DNA of 64,000 bases from Capra hircus. Taxonomy: Eukaryota; Chordata; Mammalia; Artiodactyla; Bovidae. Both the position numbers and the translations under genes were made by a program. Positions 21,701 to 34,159 of the stretch are shown piece by piece. Each line of letters opens with the position of its first letter. Positions within the stretch are counted from its first letter, which is position 1. The notes beneath the pieces were generated by a model. The model searched no databases, was not told where the DNA came from, and saw nothing but the letters and a program-made list of their open reading frames with translations. Location of the stretch: NCBI RefSeq assembly GCF_001704415.2, contig NC_030836.1, positions 28,990,001-29,054,000 on the forward strand. The letters run 5' to 3'.

Positions 21701-22099
21701 GCACCTCGGCACAGCCCAGGAGGTCTGTGTGGTCAGTTCATCTCCCAGGGATGATGCTCTGGCCACTTTGTGTCCCCGTCTGCAATTAATGAGTAATCTC
21801 AGGGGAGCTGTTTTTGAGGCTCTGGGTCGATATCCTGTCCCCCTACATATTTTCATCCGATTGTTTGAGTGTTTATCAGGCCTTGACTCTTGACCAGATT
21901 CCTCATGAAGCTCAGTTGCAGGTCATTTGGATAAGCACCAGAGCTTGCTTCTGGCTGCCAGTAAGAAACTTAGCATTGGGAAATATATTGACTTTTTTTT
22001 CCCCTCAGCGAGATATTATTCCATTTGGGATAAGAAGTGCACTTCCTGGGTTTAAAGTCTAAAAAGGTCAGATTCCAAAAAATAAGAAGGTCAGATTCA

Positions 22100-22330
22100 T
22101 TCTTTTGTTTGTTTGGTATTTGCTGAGTGCCTAGTGTATACTCGGCACTCTTCCGGGTGCCGGGGATAATGCAGTAAAACAGGTAGACAGACATCCTTCG
22201 GGGGGATCAGACAGGAAACCTGTCCTCCGTGGTCAGATCATGCAGGGCAAACCCCAGGGTGTGGTGAGGTCAGGGGTGCCTTGCTTGGACGGAGACCTGA
22301 GCGGGTGAAGCAGGGGAACAGGTTCGAGGC
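22100..22330 (+). repeat. Probable L2 LINE 3' remnant
   Basis: 'gtatttgctgagtgcctagt' and 'gggtgccggggataatgcag' match the recognisable L2 3' region ('...gagtgcctactatgtgcc...'). It is ancient and diverged. Confidence 0.5.
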
Positions 22331-23309
22331 CTGGAGATGAGAATCAGTGCAGTTGTGAGGAAATCACTAGGAGGTCACTAGGGCTGGAGCTGAGACGGCC
22401 TGGGGAAAGACGGTCAGTGGGGTTGCAGGGAAGCCTGGACGAGACTGGGGGGCAGCATCCATCTGGATGCCGGCAGTGAGGGTCTGACTAAGACCTGGCT
22501 GGGAGTGATGATTCTTTGGGGCTCAGAGCGCAGCAGGGTGGGTCTCCTCCAGGCAGAAAGGGAGCAGTTGACGGGGCCTTTTCATTCTTCCCTGCTGCTC
22601 AGGAGAGGACAGGAGGGGCTGGCCTGGCGAGGGCCCGTCTCCCCCCATTCCCAGCAGCTCGGACAGTCTCTGGCAAGCCTTGGTAGGCGGGCACGCCTGC
22701 AGGCCCTGTGGCTTTCCGGCCTGGAATGGCCAGGGAGTCCTGGGCTGGGAGCCCAAGGCAGTGCGTGCGTTGCCAGTGGGGCATGGCTCTTCTCCAGGTC
22801 GTCCCTGCCCATCTCCCCATGGGAGGGAGCACCAGGGCTCACAGCCTTGGTCCCCAGGCCCCACCCAGGCGACCCAGGGGAGGAAGCTGAGGACATTCGA
22901 GGAGGACTTTTCCGTGGGGGTGCAGGTGGGATTGCTATTCTAGAGACTTCCCACCCTCTGCTCTTTGGCCTCTCAGGTGCCCGAGGTTACACAGTCAGGA
23001 TTTGAACCCGGCTGATGGGTGTCACAATCTGGCCCTTCTCCACCAGGCTACACTGCAAGGGGCCAAGGCGGTGACATCCCATCTATTTCAGGCAGTCCCC
23101 TGCCTCCTGAGATCTTGTTTATGCTTGATCTTTGACCTCAGGCCTGTGACCCCGGGGCTATTAGAGGGTGGTGGGCATGAGAAAGGCCCCGAGGGTTGTG
23201 AAGAGGCCTCCGTGCCTCCCTTTCGGGGTCAGATCAGAGATTCCCAGGAAGTGGGGTGACGTTTACTTATCGCCTCCAGTGGTTCTGAGGAAACACCTTA
23301 ATGTTTACA
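22331..23309. other. GC-rich intronic stretch without recognised feature
   Basis: Overlapping open frames of up to 166 codons at 22505-23005 occur on both strands because stop codons are rare in GC-rich DNA. No recognisable protein or splice pairing supports a gene. Confidence 0.45.
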
Positions 23310-23440
23310 GCCACACTGTAGGCTCGATTTTATGACCATCCTTAACAGATGAGGAAGCTGAGACTCGGGGTTAGTGACACAGCCAAGGTGGCGCAGCTGG
23401 GAAGGGGAGCCGTGTGTCAGCCCGTGGGCCTGCTACATCT
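23310..23440 (+). repeat. MIR SINE
   Basis: 'aacagatgaggaagctgaga' and 'cacagccaaggtggcgcagc' are MIR core phrases. Confidence 0.65.
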
Positions 23441-24254
23441 GATGGGCCGGCGCCTTTGGGCCTTCTGGAGGTCACGTGCTTGACATGGCGCCTCTGGACT
23501 CTCACCCTGGGCTGGGCTGCCGCACAGCCATGCTGGGGCAGGGGCAGAAAGAGCACGGACCTCCGGGCAGGAAGACCGTGGCTCCAGCCCTCCTCTGCCC
23601 TGCCGCCCCAACCCCATCCTGTAGCGTGGTGTTGGGTACGTCTGGAGTCCCTGTGACCTTGTCCCTTAGCTGTGGAATGAGCATCACCTGCATCCTCAGA
23701 CCAGGCGTGCATGTGTGGGTTGTGGTTCTCAGCTGGGTCTCGAGGTGTGTAGGCGAGCCTGAGGATCTCCTGGAGTGCGCAGTGCCCGCGCTGGGCAGCC
23801 CCCTCTCAGGGGCCCCTCCAGGGAAACATATCCGAATCTGGCGTCGGGGAGGATGCCGGTCTTTTGAGAAACATCCCAACTGATTTTTAAGACACAGTTT
23901 CCTTTCCTGGCTTTTAGGATCTGCGTTCAAGCTGTTGCGGCAGATGTTGATAGAAACAGGGAAAAGGACTTAACCAAAACCAGGTGCTGCTGGACAAGGA
24001 CCCTAGCCTGGAGTCTCTTTAGGAAAACGACCAGGTTTCCTTGCGATGAACACTGGTTCTCAACGAGGGGCATTCCCGCCTCCCCTGGGACATCTGGCGA
24101 TATCTGCGGCCTTTGCTGTAGTTGCCACAACTGGAGAGAGGGTTTGACCAGCATCTCGGAAGCCTGAAGTGCTGCTCAATAGCCTGCAGGGCACAGGATA
24201 GCGCCCCCAGCAAAGGATTACCTAGGCCTTGATGGTGCCAAGGTCAAGGATGAG
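23441..24254. other. Intronic stretch without recognised feature
   Basis: Chance open frames only, such as 23476-23883 (135 codons). No exon could be supported. Confidence 0.45.
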
Positions 24255-24425
24255 TAACCTTGGGTTGAGATAGCCAGTACTTAAATAGTGCTTGTTATGT
24301 GTCAGACGTTGTTGGTCTAAGAGCTCCACAGGTATTGACTTGCTAATCCTCCCAACCCTCTGACATGAGCTGTTATTATCCTGAGCTGACAGATGGGGAT
24401 GTAGGGGCACAGGGAGCTTAAACAC
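24255..24425 (+). repeat. MIR-family SINE
   Basis: 'cttaaatagtgcttgttatg', 'gctgttattatcctgagctg' and 'acagatggggatgtaggggc' fit the MIR/MIR3 3' half. Confidence 0.6.
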
Positions 24426-24945
24426 CTGGACCCAGAAGGGAGGTCCTTCCTCCAGAAGGACCAGGGGTCCCAAGGAAGGAGTAGGGAGGACGAGGACTTG
24501 GCTTCCCTGGCGTCTGTGCCTTCACCCCCTACATTAAGGGAGTCTGTTTGACTTTAAACCAGATTTTCAGCTTTGGGTTCAGAAGGCCACATACTGGAAT
24601 GTTTGCCATGTGAGAAGAGTCAGAAACCTTTCATTCCTGTGCCTAGAAAGTAAGAGAGAAGGGCTGGGGTTAAGGGTTATGAGGGGCCCTGTGATCCACC
24701 CATGAACGTCTTAGGTTTTCCATATGCTGAGAGTGATTCACCTTCATGAATTTAATGGCAGGAGACACCTCATGGGGGTGGAACACAGGTGAATCATAAC
24801 TTCTTAGCCTTCGGCTCCCGTCACTGGGGAATCAGAGACGAGACGGTGGCTACCTCCTCACCGTGGTGCCATGGGGGCTGGAGGGTGGTAGGACTGGGTG
24901 GAGAGCGTGGCTGACCGTGGCCAGGGCTGCGCTGTGTCTTTGCAG
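24426..24945. other. Intron 2 tail upstream of exon 3
   Basis: Unique-looking intron. It ends in the pyrimidine-rich 'gctgtgtctttgcag' acceptor of DCPS exon 3. Confidence 0.6.
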
Positions 24946-25091
24946 ACGTGAAGACAACCGTGGTTTACCCTGCTACAGAGAAGCACCTACAGAAGTATCT
25001 GCGCCAGGACCTCCACCTGGTCCGAGAGACGGGCAGCAACTACAGGAACGTCACCTTGCCCCACCTGGAGTCCCAGAGCCTGAGCATCCAG
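24946..25091 (+). CDS. DCPS: DCPS exon 3
   Basis: 146 bases. It begins with AC, which completes the split Asp126 codon, and encodes residues 127-174 (VKTTVVYPATEKHLQKYLRQ, then an acidic/basic stretch ending SLSIQ). A TTTGCAG acceptor precedes it and a GTACCA donor follows it, leaving phase 0. The segment forms the end of the N-terminal lobe and the hinge to the HIT domain. In DcpS the two lobes move against each other to open and close the two active sites of the dimer. Several positions differ from my recollection of human DCPS (His-Leu-Val for Arg-Leu-Ile near 153, Ser-Asn for Asp-Asp near 160), all in a solvent-exposed stretch. The exon length and phase match what the protein requires. 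Confidence 0.98.
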
Positions 25092-26489
25092 GTACCAGCC
25101 ACCACCAGCTCAGGCAGGCCCCACGGGTCGGACGCGGAGTGCTGTCCCCGAGGCCAGCGTTTGTCTTCTTGGGCGTTGGTTGAGATGGTCCCAGGGGCCA
25201 ATGGTGTCCCTGCCTTCGTGCCACTTACCTCCTGTGCAGGCGTCAGATAGGACACGAATGTATACGTAACCACGCCGGACGAGAGACTGAGAGTGCCGTG
25301 GAGGGGAAAGGGCAAGATGAGTGGGATAGAAAGTGCTGGGCTCAGGCGGTCGTGCTTCGCGGAGGACAGTCATCTGCATGGATAAGGGAACTGACGCTGG
25401 TCTTGGGCACACCACCGAGGCAGTCTGGGATCTCAGAGCAGTCCAGTCCCCGGGAAGAACTTCTGGCTACTCTCTAGTAGCGCTGATGCGATCTCAGGAA
25501 TGGCTTACACAGACCAAAGGTCTGTAAATGGTAAACAAATGCTGGTTAGGCCTTCCCTATCCAGTCGCTCATTCCTGTTTTCACCCACAGTTAACCAGCC
25601 TCCACGAGTTGAGTCCCAGGGGGGAGACTTCTCCTTCCCTTTCGCCCCCTGCATCCATCCTGGGGGGCAGGACCAGTGGGGAGGGGCTGGTGCACGGCCT
25701 CTTCTTCCAGGGCTGTGTTCACGGGTTGGAAGCATCTTCAGAGTATATTCAGTCCCTGGGCCAGACACAAGGCCATTTAGCTAACAGATCCGATTCTCCT
25801 TGGGTCTGTGCCCAACACCAACCAGACAGAGCCTTTCCCGAAATTGGCCCCATGTGCATGCTCAGAGTTAATGTGATGGATGAGCTGTTTTCCTATCCTG
25901 TCTCTTTATCACTCACTCCTGTTCCCTGAGCCGAGAGTGTGGCCACGGTGGGGCAGGGTGTCCCGATATGGGAAGCTCACGGCCATTTCTCCCAGGCCCA
26001 GAGGAAGGGAGGGTGTCCTGGGTGTGGGGTCCTGCGAGGTGGATTGTCCTTGGGAGGAGGAAGGACAGGAGGCAGACAGAGGCTGAGGGAGGTCCCACGG
26101 GGAAGACCCGGCCAGGCTGTTAGCCATGGTCTCCACACAGGATTTGCACAAGGCTTCTCTAGCTCACTCTGGCTTGACTTTTTTTTTTTTTTTCCGTTTT
26201 TTAACAAAGACATCCAGCGCTTGCTATGTCTTCTAAGTAGGAAGGAAATTGGTCTCCATCTTTCCTAGAAAGCATCTCGGATTGGGAAGCGGATGTCCTG
26301 GAATGTGTGTTTTGCTGCACTAGTTGCACATATATGTGATTAAAGAGAGGAAGTCCTTACTACAGTTTTGGCGTGAGTCATACGTGCACCTTCTTAGACC
26401 ACTGTACACACCCTCTTTGGAAATAACTCCACTACTCTACCCACTTCTGGGTGACATGAGTGTTCATGTGTTCTTTATTATTTTAAATT

Positions 26490-26600
26490 GGCCGAGCTGT
26501 GTGGCTTGTGGGCTCTTCGTTTCTTGACCAAAGATTGAACAACCCAGGCCCTCAGCAGTGAAAGCACCGAGTCCTAACCACTGGAGCGCCAGGGAATTTC
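26490..26600 (-). repeat. CHR-type tRNA-Glu SINE
   Basis: 'ttggccgagctgtgtggctt' at the tail side, then 'accaaagattgaacaaccca' and 'ctggagcgccagggaatttcc' at the right. Diverged reverse copy. Confidence 0.8.
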
Positions 26601-26658
26601 CCCACGTGTTCTTTTTCGGCTGTTTCAGCAAGTTTATAAGCACTCGGCTTAATTGGCA

Positions 26659-27815
26659 GTCAGTTCAGTTCAGTTGCTCAGTCGCGTCCAGCTCTTTGCG
26701 ACCCCATGGACTGCAGCACGCCAGGCCTCCCTATCCATCACCAACTCATGGAGTTTACTCACACTCATGCCCATCGAGTTGGTGATGCCATCCAGCCATC
26801 TCATCCTTTGTTGTCCCCTTCTCCTCCTGCCTTCAATATTTCCCAGCCTCAGGGTCTTTTCAACTGAGTCAGTTCTTCGCATCAGGTGGCCAAAGTATTG
26901 GAGTTTCTACTTCAGTGTCAGTCCTTCCAATGAATATTCAGGGCTGATTTCCTTTAAGATGGACTGGTTGGGTCTCCTTGCAGTCCAAGGGACTCTCAAG
27001 AGTCTTCTCCAACACCACAGTTCAAAAGCATCAATTCTTTAATACTCAGCTTTCTTTATAGTCCAAATCTCACATCCATACCTGACTACTGGAAAAACCA
27101 TAGCTTTGACTAGACAAACCTTTGTTGGCAAAGTAATGTCTCTGCTTTTGAATATGCTATCTAGGTTGGTCATCACTTTTCCAAGGAGTAAGCGTCTTGT
27201 AATTTCATGGCTGCAGTCACCATCTGCAGTGATTTTGGAGCCCCTGAAAATAAAGTCTCTCACTGTTTCCATTGTTTCCCCATCTATTTGCCATGAAGTG
27301 ATGGGATCAGATGCAATATATGTTGGAATGAAAACTGACCTTTTCCAGTCCTGTGGCCACTGCTAAGTTTTCTAAATTTGCTGGCATATTGAGTGCAACA
27401 CTTTCACAGCATCATCTTTTAGGATTTAAAATAGCTCAGCTGGAATTCCATCACCTCCACTAGCTTTGTTCATAGTGATGCTTCCTAAGGCCCACTTGAC
27501 TTCACATTCCAGGATGTCTGGCTCTAGATGAGTGATCACACCATCATGGTTATCTGGGTCGTGAAGATCTTTTTTTGTTTAATTCTTCTGTGTATTCTTG
27601 CCACCTCTTCTTAATATCTTCTGCCTCTGTTAGGTCCATACCATTTCTGTCTTTATTGTACCCATCTTTGCATGAAATGTTCCCTTGGTATCTCTAATTT
27701 TCTTGAAGAGATCTCTAGTCTTTCCCATTCTTCTGTTTTCCTCTATTTTGTTTATACTGATCACTGAGGAAGTCTTTCTTATCTCTCCTTGCGATTCTTT
27801 GGAATTCTGCAGAGC
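26659..27815 (-). repeat. BovB LINE with about 650-base internal deletion
   Basis: Reverse BovB running from the 3' terminal 'cagttcagttcagttgctca' into the RT region. At about 27315-27325 it jumps from the 'gggatcagatgcaata' region directly to 'ttggaatgaaaactgacc'. In the copy at 41627 the equivalent points lie about 650 bases apart (42310 and 42963). Both minus-strand frames are broken. Confidence 0.93.
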
Positions 27816-27834
27816 TAACTGGCAATAGCTATTA

Positions 27835-28110
27835 TATTTATTGAGCATCTCCTAGGTCCCAGACGTGCTAGGGTCTGGAGGGTCACCAGGATAAGCACTG
27901 ATAATGTCCCCACAGTCTTGTAAGGAAGGTAGGCATGCAATATAATGGGATGAGCACTTCGGTGGTTAATACACAAGGTAGAGCTGTGACAGAAAGGGGA
28001 GTGGTCAGCCCAGATGGTGGGGGGCTTCAGTGGGGAGAGGATCCTCCAGTTGGATCTTAAAAGGACAAAGAGAAGTTTGCCAAGTGGACAGAACAAACAG
28101 GGCTCTGCAG
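27835..28110 (+). repeat. Probable L2 LINE 3' remnant
   Basis: 'tatttattgagcatctccta' then 'gtcccagacgtgctagggtc' fits the L2 3' end. It abuts the BovB copy, which may have inserted into it. Ends uncertain. Confidence 0.5.
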
Positions 28111-28954
28111 CCAGAGCAGAGAGAAACGCCAGGGCCTCAGCGGGCTGGACTCTGATGGGTTTGGGGAGCTAGCAAGAGAAGACAGGCAGGACCCAGGAAG
28201 AGATGTATGCACTTTACCCAGGAGACCAGGAGTTCCCAAACCTCGCCAGTCATCAGCATGGCCTCTTGAGGTTTTATAAAATACAGAGCACAGGGCCCTC
28301 CTTGGTATCTGCTGACTCAGGATGGACCTGGGAAATCTGAGTTAGGAAAAAAGTCATCTCTTGTCAGATTTGAGGACGAGTGCCGTAGGCAGTGAGGGTC
28401 CTGTAAATGGTTTTAAGCACGTGGGTAATATGATGAAATTTAACGAAGCAGTTGGAAGTGGTGAGAGTAGAAGGAGGAAGAGGCAAAGGGGAGCTTCTTT
28501 TTCGATTAAGAGGCAGGGCCTAGATGGGGGCTGGCTTGGAGCAGCGAGGGGGGGCCTGTGGGTGCCTTGCACAAGGAGTGACAGATGGTGGCATGGTTAA
28601 CCAGCACAGGGGCGTGGACGGCAGAGTGGGTTTCCGTGGAGGACAGTAAGTTAGCTTGGGATGTCTCAGCCACGAGGTGACTTAGAACAGCAACGGTCCT
28701 GAGCATTTTATGGGCACCGGATCTTCAACAACAAGCTTTTGGAGACTAGTTTCAGAGTGAGGGGGCCTGGTCCCAGTGTCTGTGCTCTTAGCCATCGATG
28801 CTACTTGGATACTCAAATCTGAGGTGCTTGTAATTTCCCAGTTAAAACAAAGAATGCAGTGGGATGTCTGGATCCAGAGCCTTAGAGATCCGTTTGTGAG
28901 CCCAGGGTTTGGCCTCTTGTCTTGACACCTCAGCACCTTGAGACCTTGTACTTT
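28111..28954. other. Intronic stretch without recognised feature
   Basis: Nothing supported. The open frames here lack any family resemblance. Confidence 0.45.
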
Positions 28955-29180
28955 ATATTTATTTTTGACTGTGCTTTGCTGCTGAGTGGGCTTCTCTCCC
29001 GTTGTGGTGCGTGGGCTCTCTTGTTGTGCAGCACGGGCTCTAGCAGACACATGGGATCAGTAGTTGCAGCTTATGGGTTTAGTTGCCTCACAGCATGTGG
29101 GATGTTCCCAGACCAGGGATCAAACCTGTGTCTGCTGCTTTGGCAGGCAGATTCTTATCCACCACACCGCCAGGGAAGTC
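28955..29180 (-). repeat. Long CHR-type tRNA-Glu SINE
   Basis: 'gtggtgcgtgggctctcttg', 'cagtagttgcagcttatggg', 'gaccagggatcaaacctgtg' and the right edge 'caccgccagggaagtcct' are the long CHR form in reverse. Confidence 0.85.
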
Positions 29181-30044
29181 CTCGTCTTTCACTTTTGAGT
29201 CCCAGTTTCCCTGTCTGGAAAATGTGATGGACAGCACCTCCGTCCTGGGGTCCTGGCGGAGGCTGAGCCGTGCCACGTACCATGTGGCTGCTACTGTTTC
29301 CCGCACAGAAGAGGCGCCAGAGGGGTGGCCACTGTCGTCCACACGGGGGGCAATTGCGAGGAGGAACGGGAGGGCGTGGAGCTGAGACCTGGCTGGAGGA
29401 GAGGGGCCAGCCAAGGAGCAGGGGGACAGGAATAAGGAGGAGAGAGGCTCCTGGGGCAGTTGCCAGCATCACCCACAGGGAGGACGTCCCGCCCAGATGG
29501 GTCCAGAAGCTGCCAGTGTCCCCACAGCCCCGTCATCCAGGGGGCTGAGGCTGCCGGGCTTGCTTTCCCAGGGTGCCCCTCCCTGTGACATCACTCTGTG
29601 ATGGCGTGAATTGCGTCCCCTGCTTCTCCTCCCTCATCTGGGCTGAGCTGTCCTGTGAATCCAGACCACTCCCGCTCTCCCAGGGGCCCTGCCCACATGG
29701 ATGGCATGGCGCTTGGTGGGCTCTGGGGCTGGACTCTGGGTTGGAACTGTGTGGACTTGGGTGTACATCCCTGCACCTGCGGGCTTGCCTAGTCCCCGAG
29801 ATGCTCTTATCACAACACGCCTTCATCACACCACACCGTCCCAGCCCTTGGGCGCCCCTCCAATCTCACACGTGGTTCTCTCTTGCCCCGGAATCAACGC
29901 ACTTCCTTTGCTCTCATCCACTCTCCTTGTTCCCCTTCCCACAGCTGGTCTTGCAGCCTCAGGCACGCCCAGCCTGACCTTTCCCAGAAACTTTTCTGCT
30001 TTCCGTTGCCTCCCTGGGCAGGGCTCTGTGTTGGACGCCTGTGT

Positions 30045-30180
30045 GAGCGTTTTCTCGCTTAGTCCTCACCACAGCCCTAACCTGTGGGTATAATTAGCGC
30101 CTCTTGACGAAGGAGGAAACCAAAGCTTAGATGAAATCACTTTGCAGCGTGCAGCTGGTTAGTGTTGGAGGTGAGAGATG
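30045..30180 (+). repeat. MIR SINE
   Basis: 'gaaggaggaaaccaaagctt' and 'gcagcgtgcagctggttagt' preserve the order of MIR core elements. Strongly diverged. Confidence 0.55.
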
Positions 30181-31866
30181 AGCCCCATGTTGTTGGGCTC
30201 CAGAGCCCATTCATTCTCCCCTAGATGATATGTTGTTTTCTAGGTGGAGGCAGGAGCTGTGGGGGAAGGCAGGCCCCTGCTGTGGGCTGGGCAACCCCAG
30301 GGCTGTCCACGCAGAACCACCATCCCCTCCCTCCCATTTATTTTTTGGGAGATTTCCGGTCAGGATCTGACTGACTTTTTTTCTCAAGTGGCACATTCCT
30401 AGAGAGACGGCCAGTTAGAGAGGAAATGCTTCCCCTGGGAAATTCTCAACTTGCTGGGCTGTGCATTGCTCTGGCCCCAGGGTTGCACAAAGAAGCCACT
30501 CCAGGATGGCCTCCAAGCCTCACCAGGTAGTGGCATGGCCAGGCTTTCCTTAGGAAAGCCCCTCTTTTCTAGTGGGTTGACCTTACTGTGACTGGCCTCT
30601 GGGTCTTACTGGAGGGCCTAGGAGGCCCAGATCGTCCCTGGCAGGTTCCCTCCGCCTCGTCCCTCTCTGTATCAGACGGTTGCACTTGGCCTTGGCTGTG
30701 CTGGCCGAGAGTGCAGGATGTGGACTTGGGGGACAGTGGGAAGGGAGCCCCACGGGGCTGGGGGGCAGCCCTGGCTCTCGCTGACCCTGCTGCACCAGCA
30801 CTCCTGGTGGTGGGCTAAGGAGCTGGCTGGCCGTGTCGGTGCCCTGTCCTCTCCTCCAGCCCTCGTCAGCTCGAGTGCCTTCCTGACCGTGGGGCAGAAG
30901 GGGCAGCTGGGTGAGCCCAACTCCTGCCCCTTCTCTGGCTGTGCAGCAGGGTTCCCTGTCAGATTTCAGGCAGAGTTCACTGGCCAGGAAGGAAGTCACG
31001 TTGGCAAAGGGTTCTCAGCGCTCAGGGGCAGTGGAGTGGAGTGGGCTCCAGGGGTTGGAGCCCCACGAGAACAGGGCCTTCGTATCTTGACCTCCAGGCT
31101 TCAGGCTGGCTTCCTCAGAGAGGCCACCAGGACCTTAATGGTAAGGTGATGGTCTTGGGGTCCATGCAGTGCTCAAGGAAGGGACCTTGAAGATGGTGGA
31201 CAGCAGCTGATCAAAGGGCATGAGAGAGCTGGCAGCCCAGGGTTGACGGGAAGGGAGGAAGGGTCTGTGTCGTTGCCTCTCGTGTGGCGTTTCTTCTTTG
31301 TCGTGAAGGGTCCATGTCGGGTAGGGTAGAGGCGTTAACACCATGCTCACAAGAATCCCAAGGGGGCTGGGAAACCCAGCACAGTTACTTCCAGAACATA
31401 AGACCTTCCTTGCCGTGGCACATGGCAAGCTCCCTCTGCAAAAGGAACTCCCAGCAGACTCTCTGCCCTGTGGTCCTGTCGGGGCACAGGGACACTTCAC
31501 CGGAGTCCCGTGGGCAGTGGAAGGGGATTGCAGACCAGGCTTGTGAGGCCAGAGCAGAGCGTGTACGCAGGGGTGGCTGGGACGGGCCTAAACAGGGAAC
31601 TCCATCTGGACCCTTGTGGGGGCAGCTGTAGTGACCCCTGTGGGGCTAGCCATGGTGTCCCCTATTAGGTGGCCATGGTGGGAGAGGGGAAGTCTCTTCT
31701 GGACCCAAGAGCTGATCTCTGGGCCAGGATGGCCTGAGTGTGGATCCCCTGAGCTTTGTGCCCCTTTAACACTGGGTGTCCTTCCCTGAGCCTGCCTCTC
31801 CCAGCGTGGGGTGTCTCTCGGGGAAAGGACTGGCCTGTGAACCCCCTCTCTCTGCCCTCCCTCCAG

Positions 31867-31980
31867 TGGGTGTACAACATTCTCGACAAGAAGGCTGAAG
31901 CCGACCGGATTGTTTTTGAGAACCCGGATCCGTCCAACGGCTTTGTCCTGATCCCCGACCTCAAGTGGAACCAACAGCAG
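31867..31980 (+). CDS. DCPS: DCPS exon 4 (cap-binding pocket)
   Basis: 114 bases, 38 codons, residues 175-212. It starts at WVYNILDKKAEADRIVFENP and ends DLKWNQQQ, after a CCCTCCAG acceptor and before GTAAAG, phase 0 on both sides. The first codon is Trp175, which stacks on the methylated guanine. Glu185, Asp205 and Lys207 (all present) are known cap-recognition residues in the human enzyme, so this one exon supplies much of the m7G pocket. The only difference I can see from human is Asn for Asp at about 196. The exon is a multiple of three, so skipping it would keep the reading frame but remove the pocket. Confidence 0.98.
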
Positions 31981-34159
31981 GTAAAGGATTTCGCGCTGGG
32001 CCTCTCTGGTCTCTGAGTGCCCCGTTCCAGCTGCCACTCCTTAATCCTGCCCTTCTTCCTCCTGCTGGTCTCTCTCTCTCTCTAAGCAGATTGTAATTAA
32101 CCGACAGGGGAGGCTGAGCTGTCTGCAGTGGGAGCACCTACACAAATATTTGCCCTTCAGTGGGCCAGTTAAAGCCCCTTCTGGCTTACCTCCCACGCTA
32201 GGGGTGAGGATGGGCAGTGTTTGCGTCATGATGTCACAGGCTGTTCCTTCATCAGCCAAGTGTGAGGCTGCCACTGTCCCTTCCAGGGGTGCCCAGAGTC
32301 CTGAAATGGACAGTTTACCCCTCCCCACGCCCTGGACACCAGCACGTCCAGGCAGCACTGGCTGGCAGAAACCACGGGGACCAGCTGGAGGAGTCCCCTG
32401 CACCACACGAGCCAGAGAGGGGCCCTCCAGCAGCCCAGGCGCGTCCCTCCACCAAAGCCTCTCAGCTCTGCTGCCTGGCCCCCGAGTGGCCCCCTCCCCT
32501 GACCTTTTCGGGAGTGGGTTCCCCAGGAGCCTTCTGCACTCACGCTGCCCCTCCAGTCCTCTGCGTTCTCTGTGCACCTCCTCTCCTCCTCCCTCATCTC
32601 ACACCGAGAGGCCCATCCCCAGGCTCGCTGGCTGTCGCCTCTTTGGGTGGACTGTCGTGCCCTGAGAGTAACAGGAACCAGCAGGGCACCGGGTCCAGGC
32701 AGCGCTGTGCCCACACAGACTGGAGTTGGGCCCGGATAAGGCCCAGGAAGCCAGCCCTGGTCTCGGGGGCTGGCGGTGGGGAGCAGGTAGACGTCCCCCC
32801 TCCTCCTCCCAGTTGAAATCCGTGACTAATCCAGGCTCTAGGGCAGGCCCCTCTGGGCTCTGTGTTCCTCACATCATTGTTAAGTCTCCCGGGGACACTG
32901 ATCTGGAGTCGGGCCCGTCCCGCTGGGGTGGACACCTCCCGTCTCACTCTCTCAGCCACGGGTCAGGCCTCTGCACCCTCTGCCAAGCTCACCTGCATTC
33001 TCTTGGGTGGGTGGGATGGGTTTCCCGCCCAGCCACACCACTCCAGTTGCCAGGAGACGGGAGAGCCGAGCCTGTGGCCGGGGTGAGGCGGACAGGATTC
33101 GGGCTCAGAGGCATGGGCGAGCCAGTGCCAGCTGTCTCCTGGGGCGGCTTGTGGGACTTCCTTGATGTGGCTGGCGGGGGAAGGAGAGGGCAGGTAGGGA
33201 ATCTGAAGGGAGTTTCCAGAGGTCTCAGCGCTGAGCCGGAAAGGTCAGAGGAGCCCGCCCTCCCCTCTGGGTGATGATATGCAGAGGCCGCCCCCTAACA
33301 ACTGATCCCCACTCAGGCCAGAAGGGAGGGCAGAGGACCGGAGGGGACGAAACCAGAGCACCCGTTGGGTAGGGACGCCCGGGGGCTCTGCCAATCCCGT
33401 CCGCCCCCTTGGGCAGCCCTGTGCTGACCATTCTGGTGAAGGGAGGTGGGCGTGGGTGGGGGCGCTGGTAGGAGGAATTTGGACTCACAAGGTCCCTGAA
33501 GACCTTGTGATTTGCAGGAGGTGGTGGTCTGAGGGCCACATGGGGATAGCCGCAGCCTCCCCATGCAAGGAGCCGTAACGCCCTGGTGCCTGTGGCACCG
33601 AGCGCGGAAGCCCGTGCTCCTCCTCACCTGGCGCCGGCAGGCGTCCTGCCGGGCCTGCCCAGGGCACTGCCCGCTGTCTGTCCCCTTAAGAAAGAACAGG
33701 CTTCAGGCGCCGCAGCAGGGTCCCAGCCACACAGTGGGGCAACTCGCCCTACGGCTGTGAAGGGGCCAGCTTGCGTATCAGACTTTTAACTTGCTGACTG
33801 GACAGGTGTGACTGTCCCTGACCTTTGCTCATTACCTCTTGTCTCCTTGTGGTGCCACAGTTCAGGGCCTTACATGCCTGACTTGTGACAGAACACTGAG
33901 GCCCACAGCTCCCTAGAATCAGGCAGTGTGTCCAGCAGGGCGACGGCCAGGCCTGGGCTTCTGTCCTCATCCTCATCCACCAGAGCAGGGCAGAGGAGAG
34001 GGCGGTCTGGCATGTGCTCTGAGGGGACTTCTAGCCACCCTGGCGGCCCCTCGTGCCACTGCTCTGCCCAGAAGTGTGTCTTTTTCCGGTCACTGGTGAC
34101 CCATGGTTAAAAAAACGTCCATCCTTCCGTTTATCTGTCCGTCTGTCTCACAAATATTT

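Larger units (their letters stand above)
107..24945 (+). other. DCPS: DCPS intron 2 (24.8 kb)
   Basis: Bounded by a GTAAGA donor at 107 and a pyrimidine-rich TTTGCAG acceptor ending at 24945. It is a phase 1 intron, so the Asp126 codon is split G|AC. It holds most of the SINE and LINE insertions listed separately. I see no additional coding exon, no RNA gene and no convincing promoter in it. Confidence 0.93.
25092..31866 (+). other. DCPS: DCPS intron 3 (6.8 kb)
   Basis: GTACCA donor to CCCTCCAG acceptor, phase 0. 25092-26177 shows nothing recognisable. A T-run of about 17 lies near 26179-26195. Repeats are listed separately. 29181-30044 and 30181-31866 contain only chance open frames and no feature I can support. 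Confidence 0.93.

Noticed and set aside
27816..27824. Possible target-site duplication of the 26.7-27.8 kb BovB (taactggca against taattggca at 26650)
   Set aside because: Only nine bases with a mismatch, and the right edge of BovB homology appears to stop a few bases earlier. Too weak to fix the boundary.
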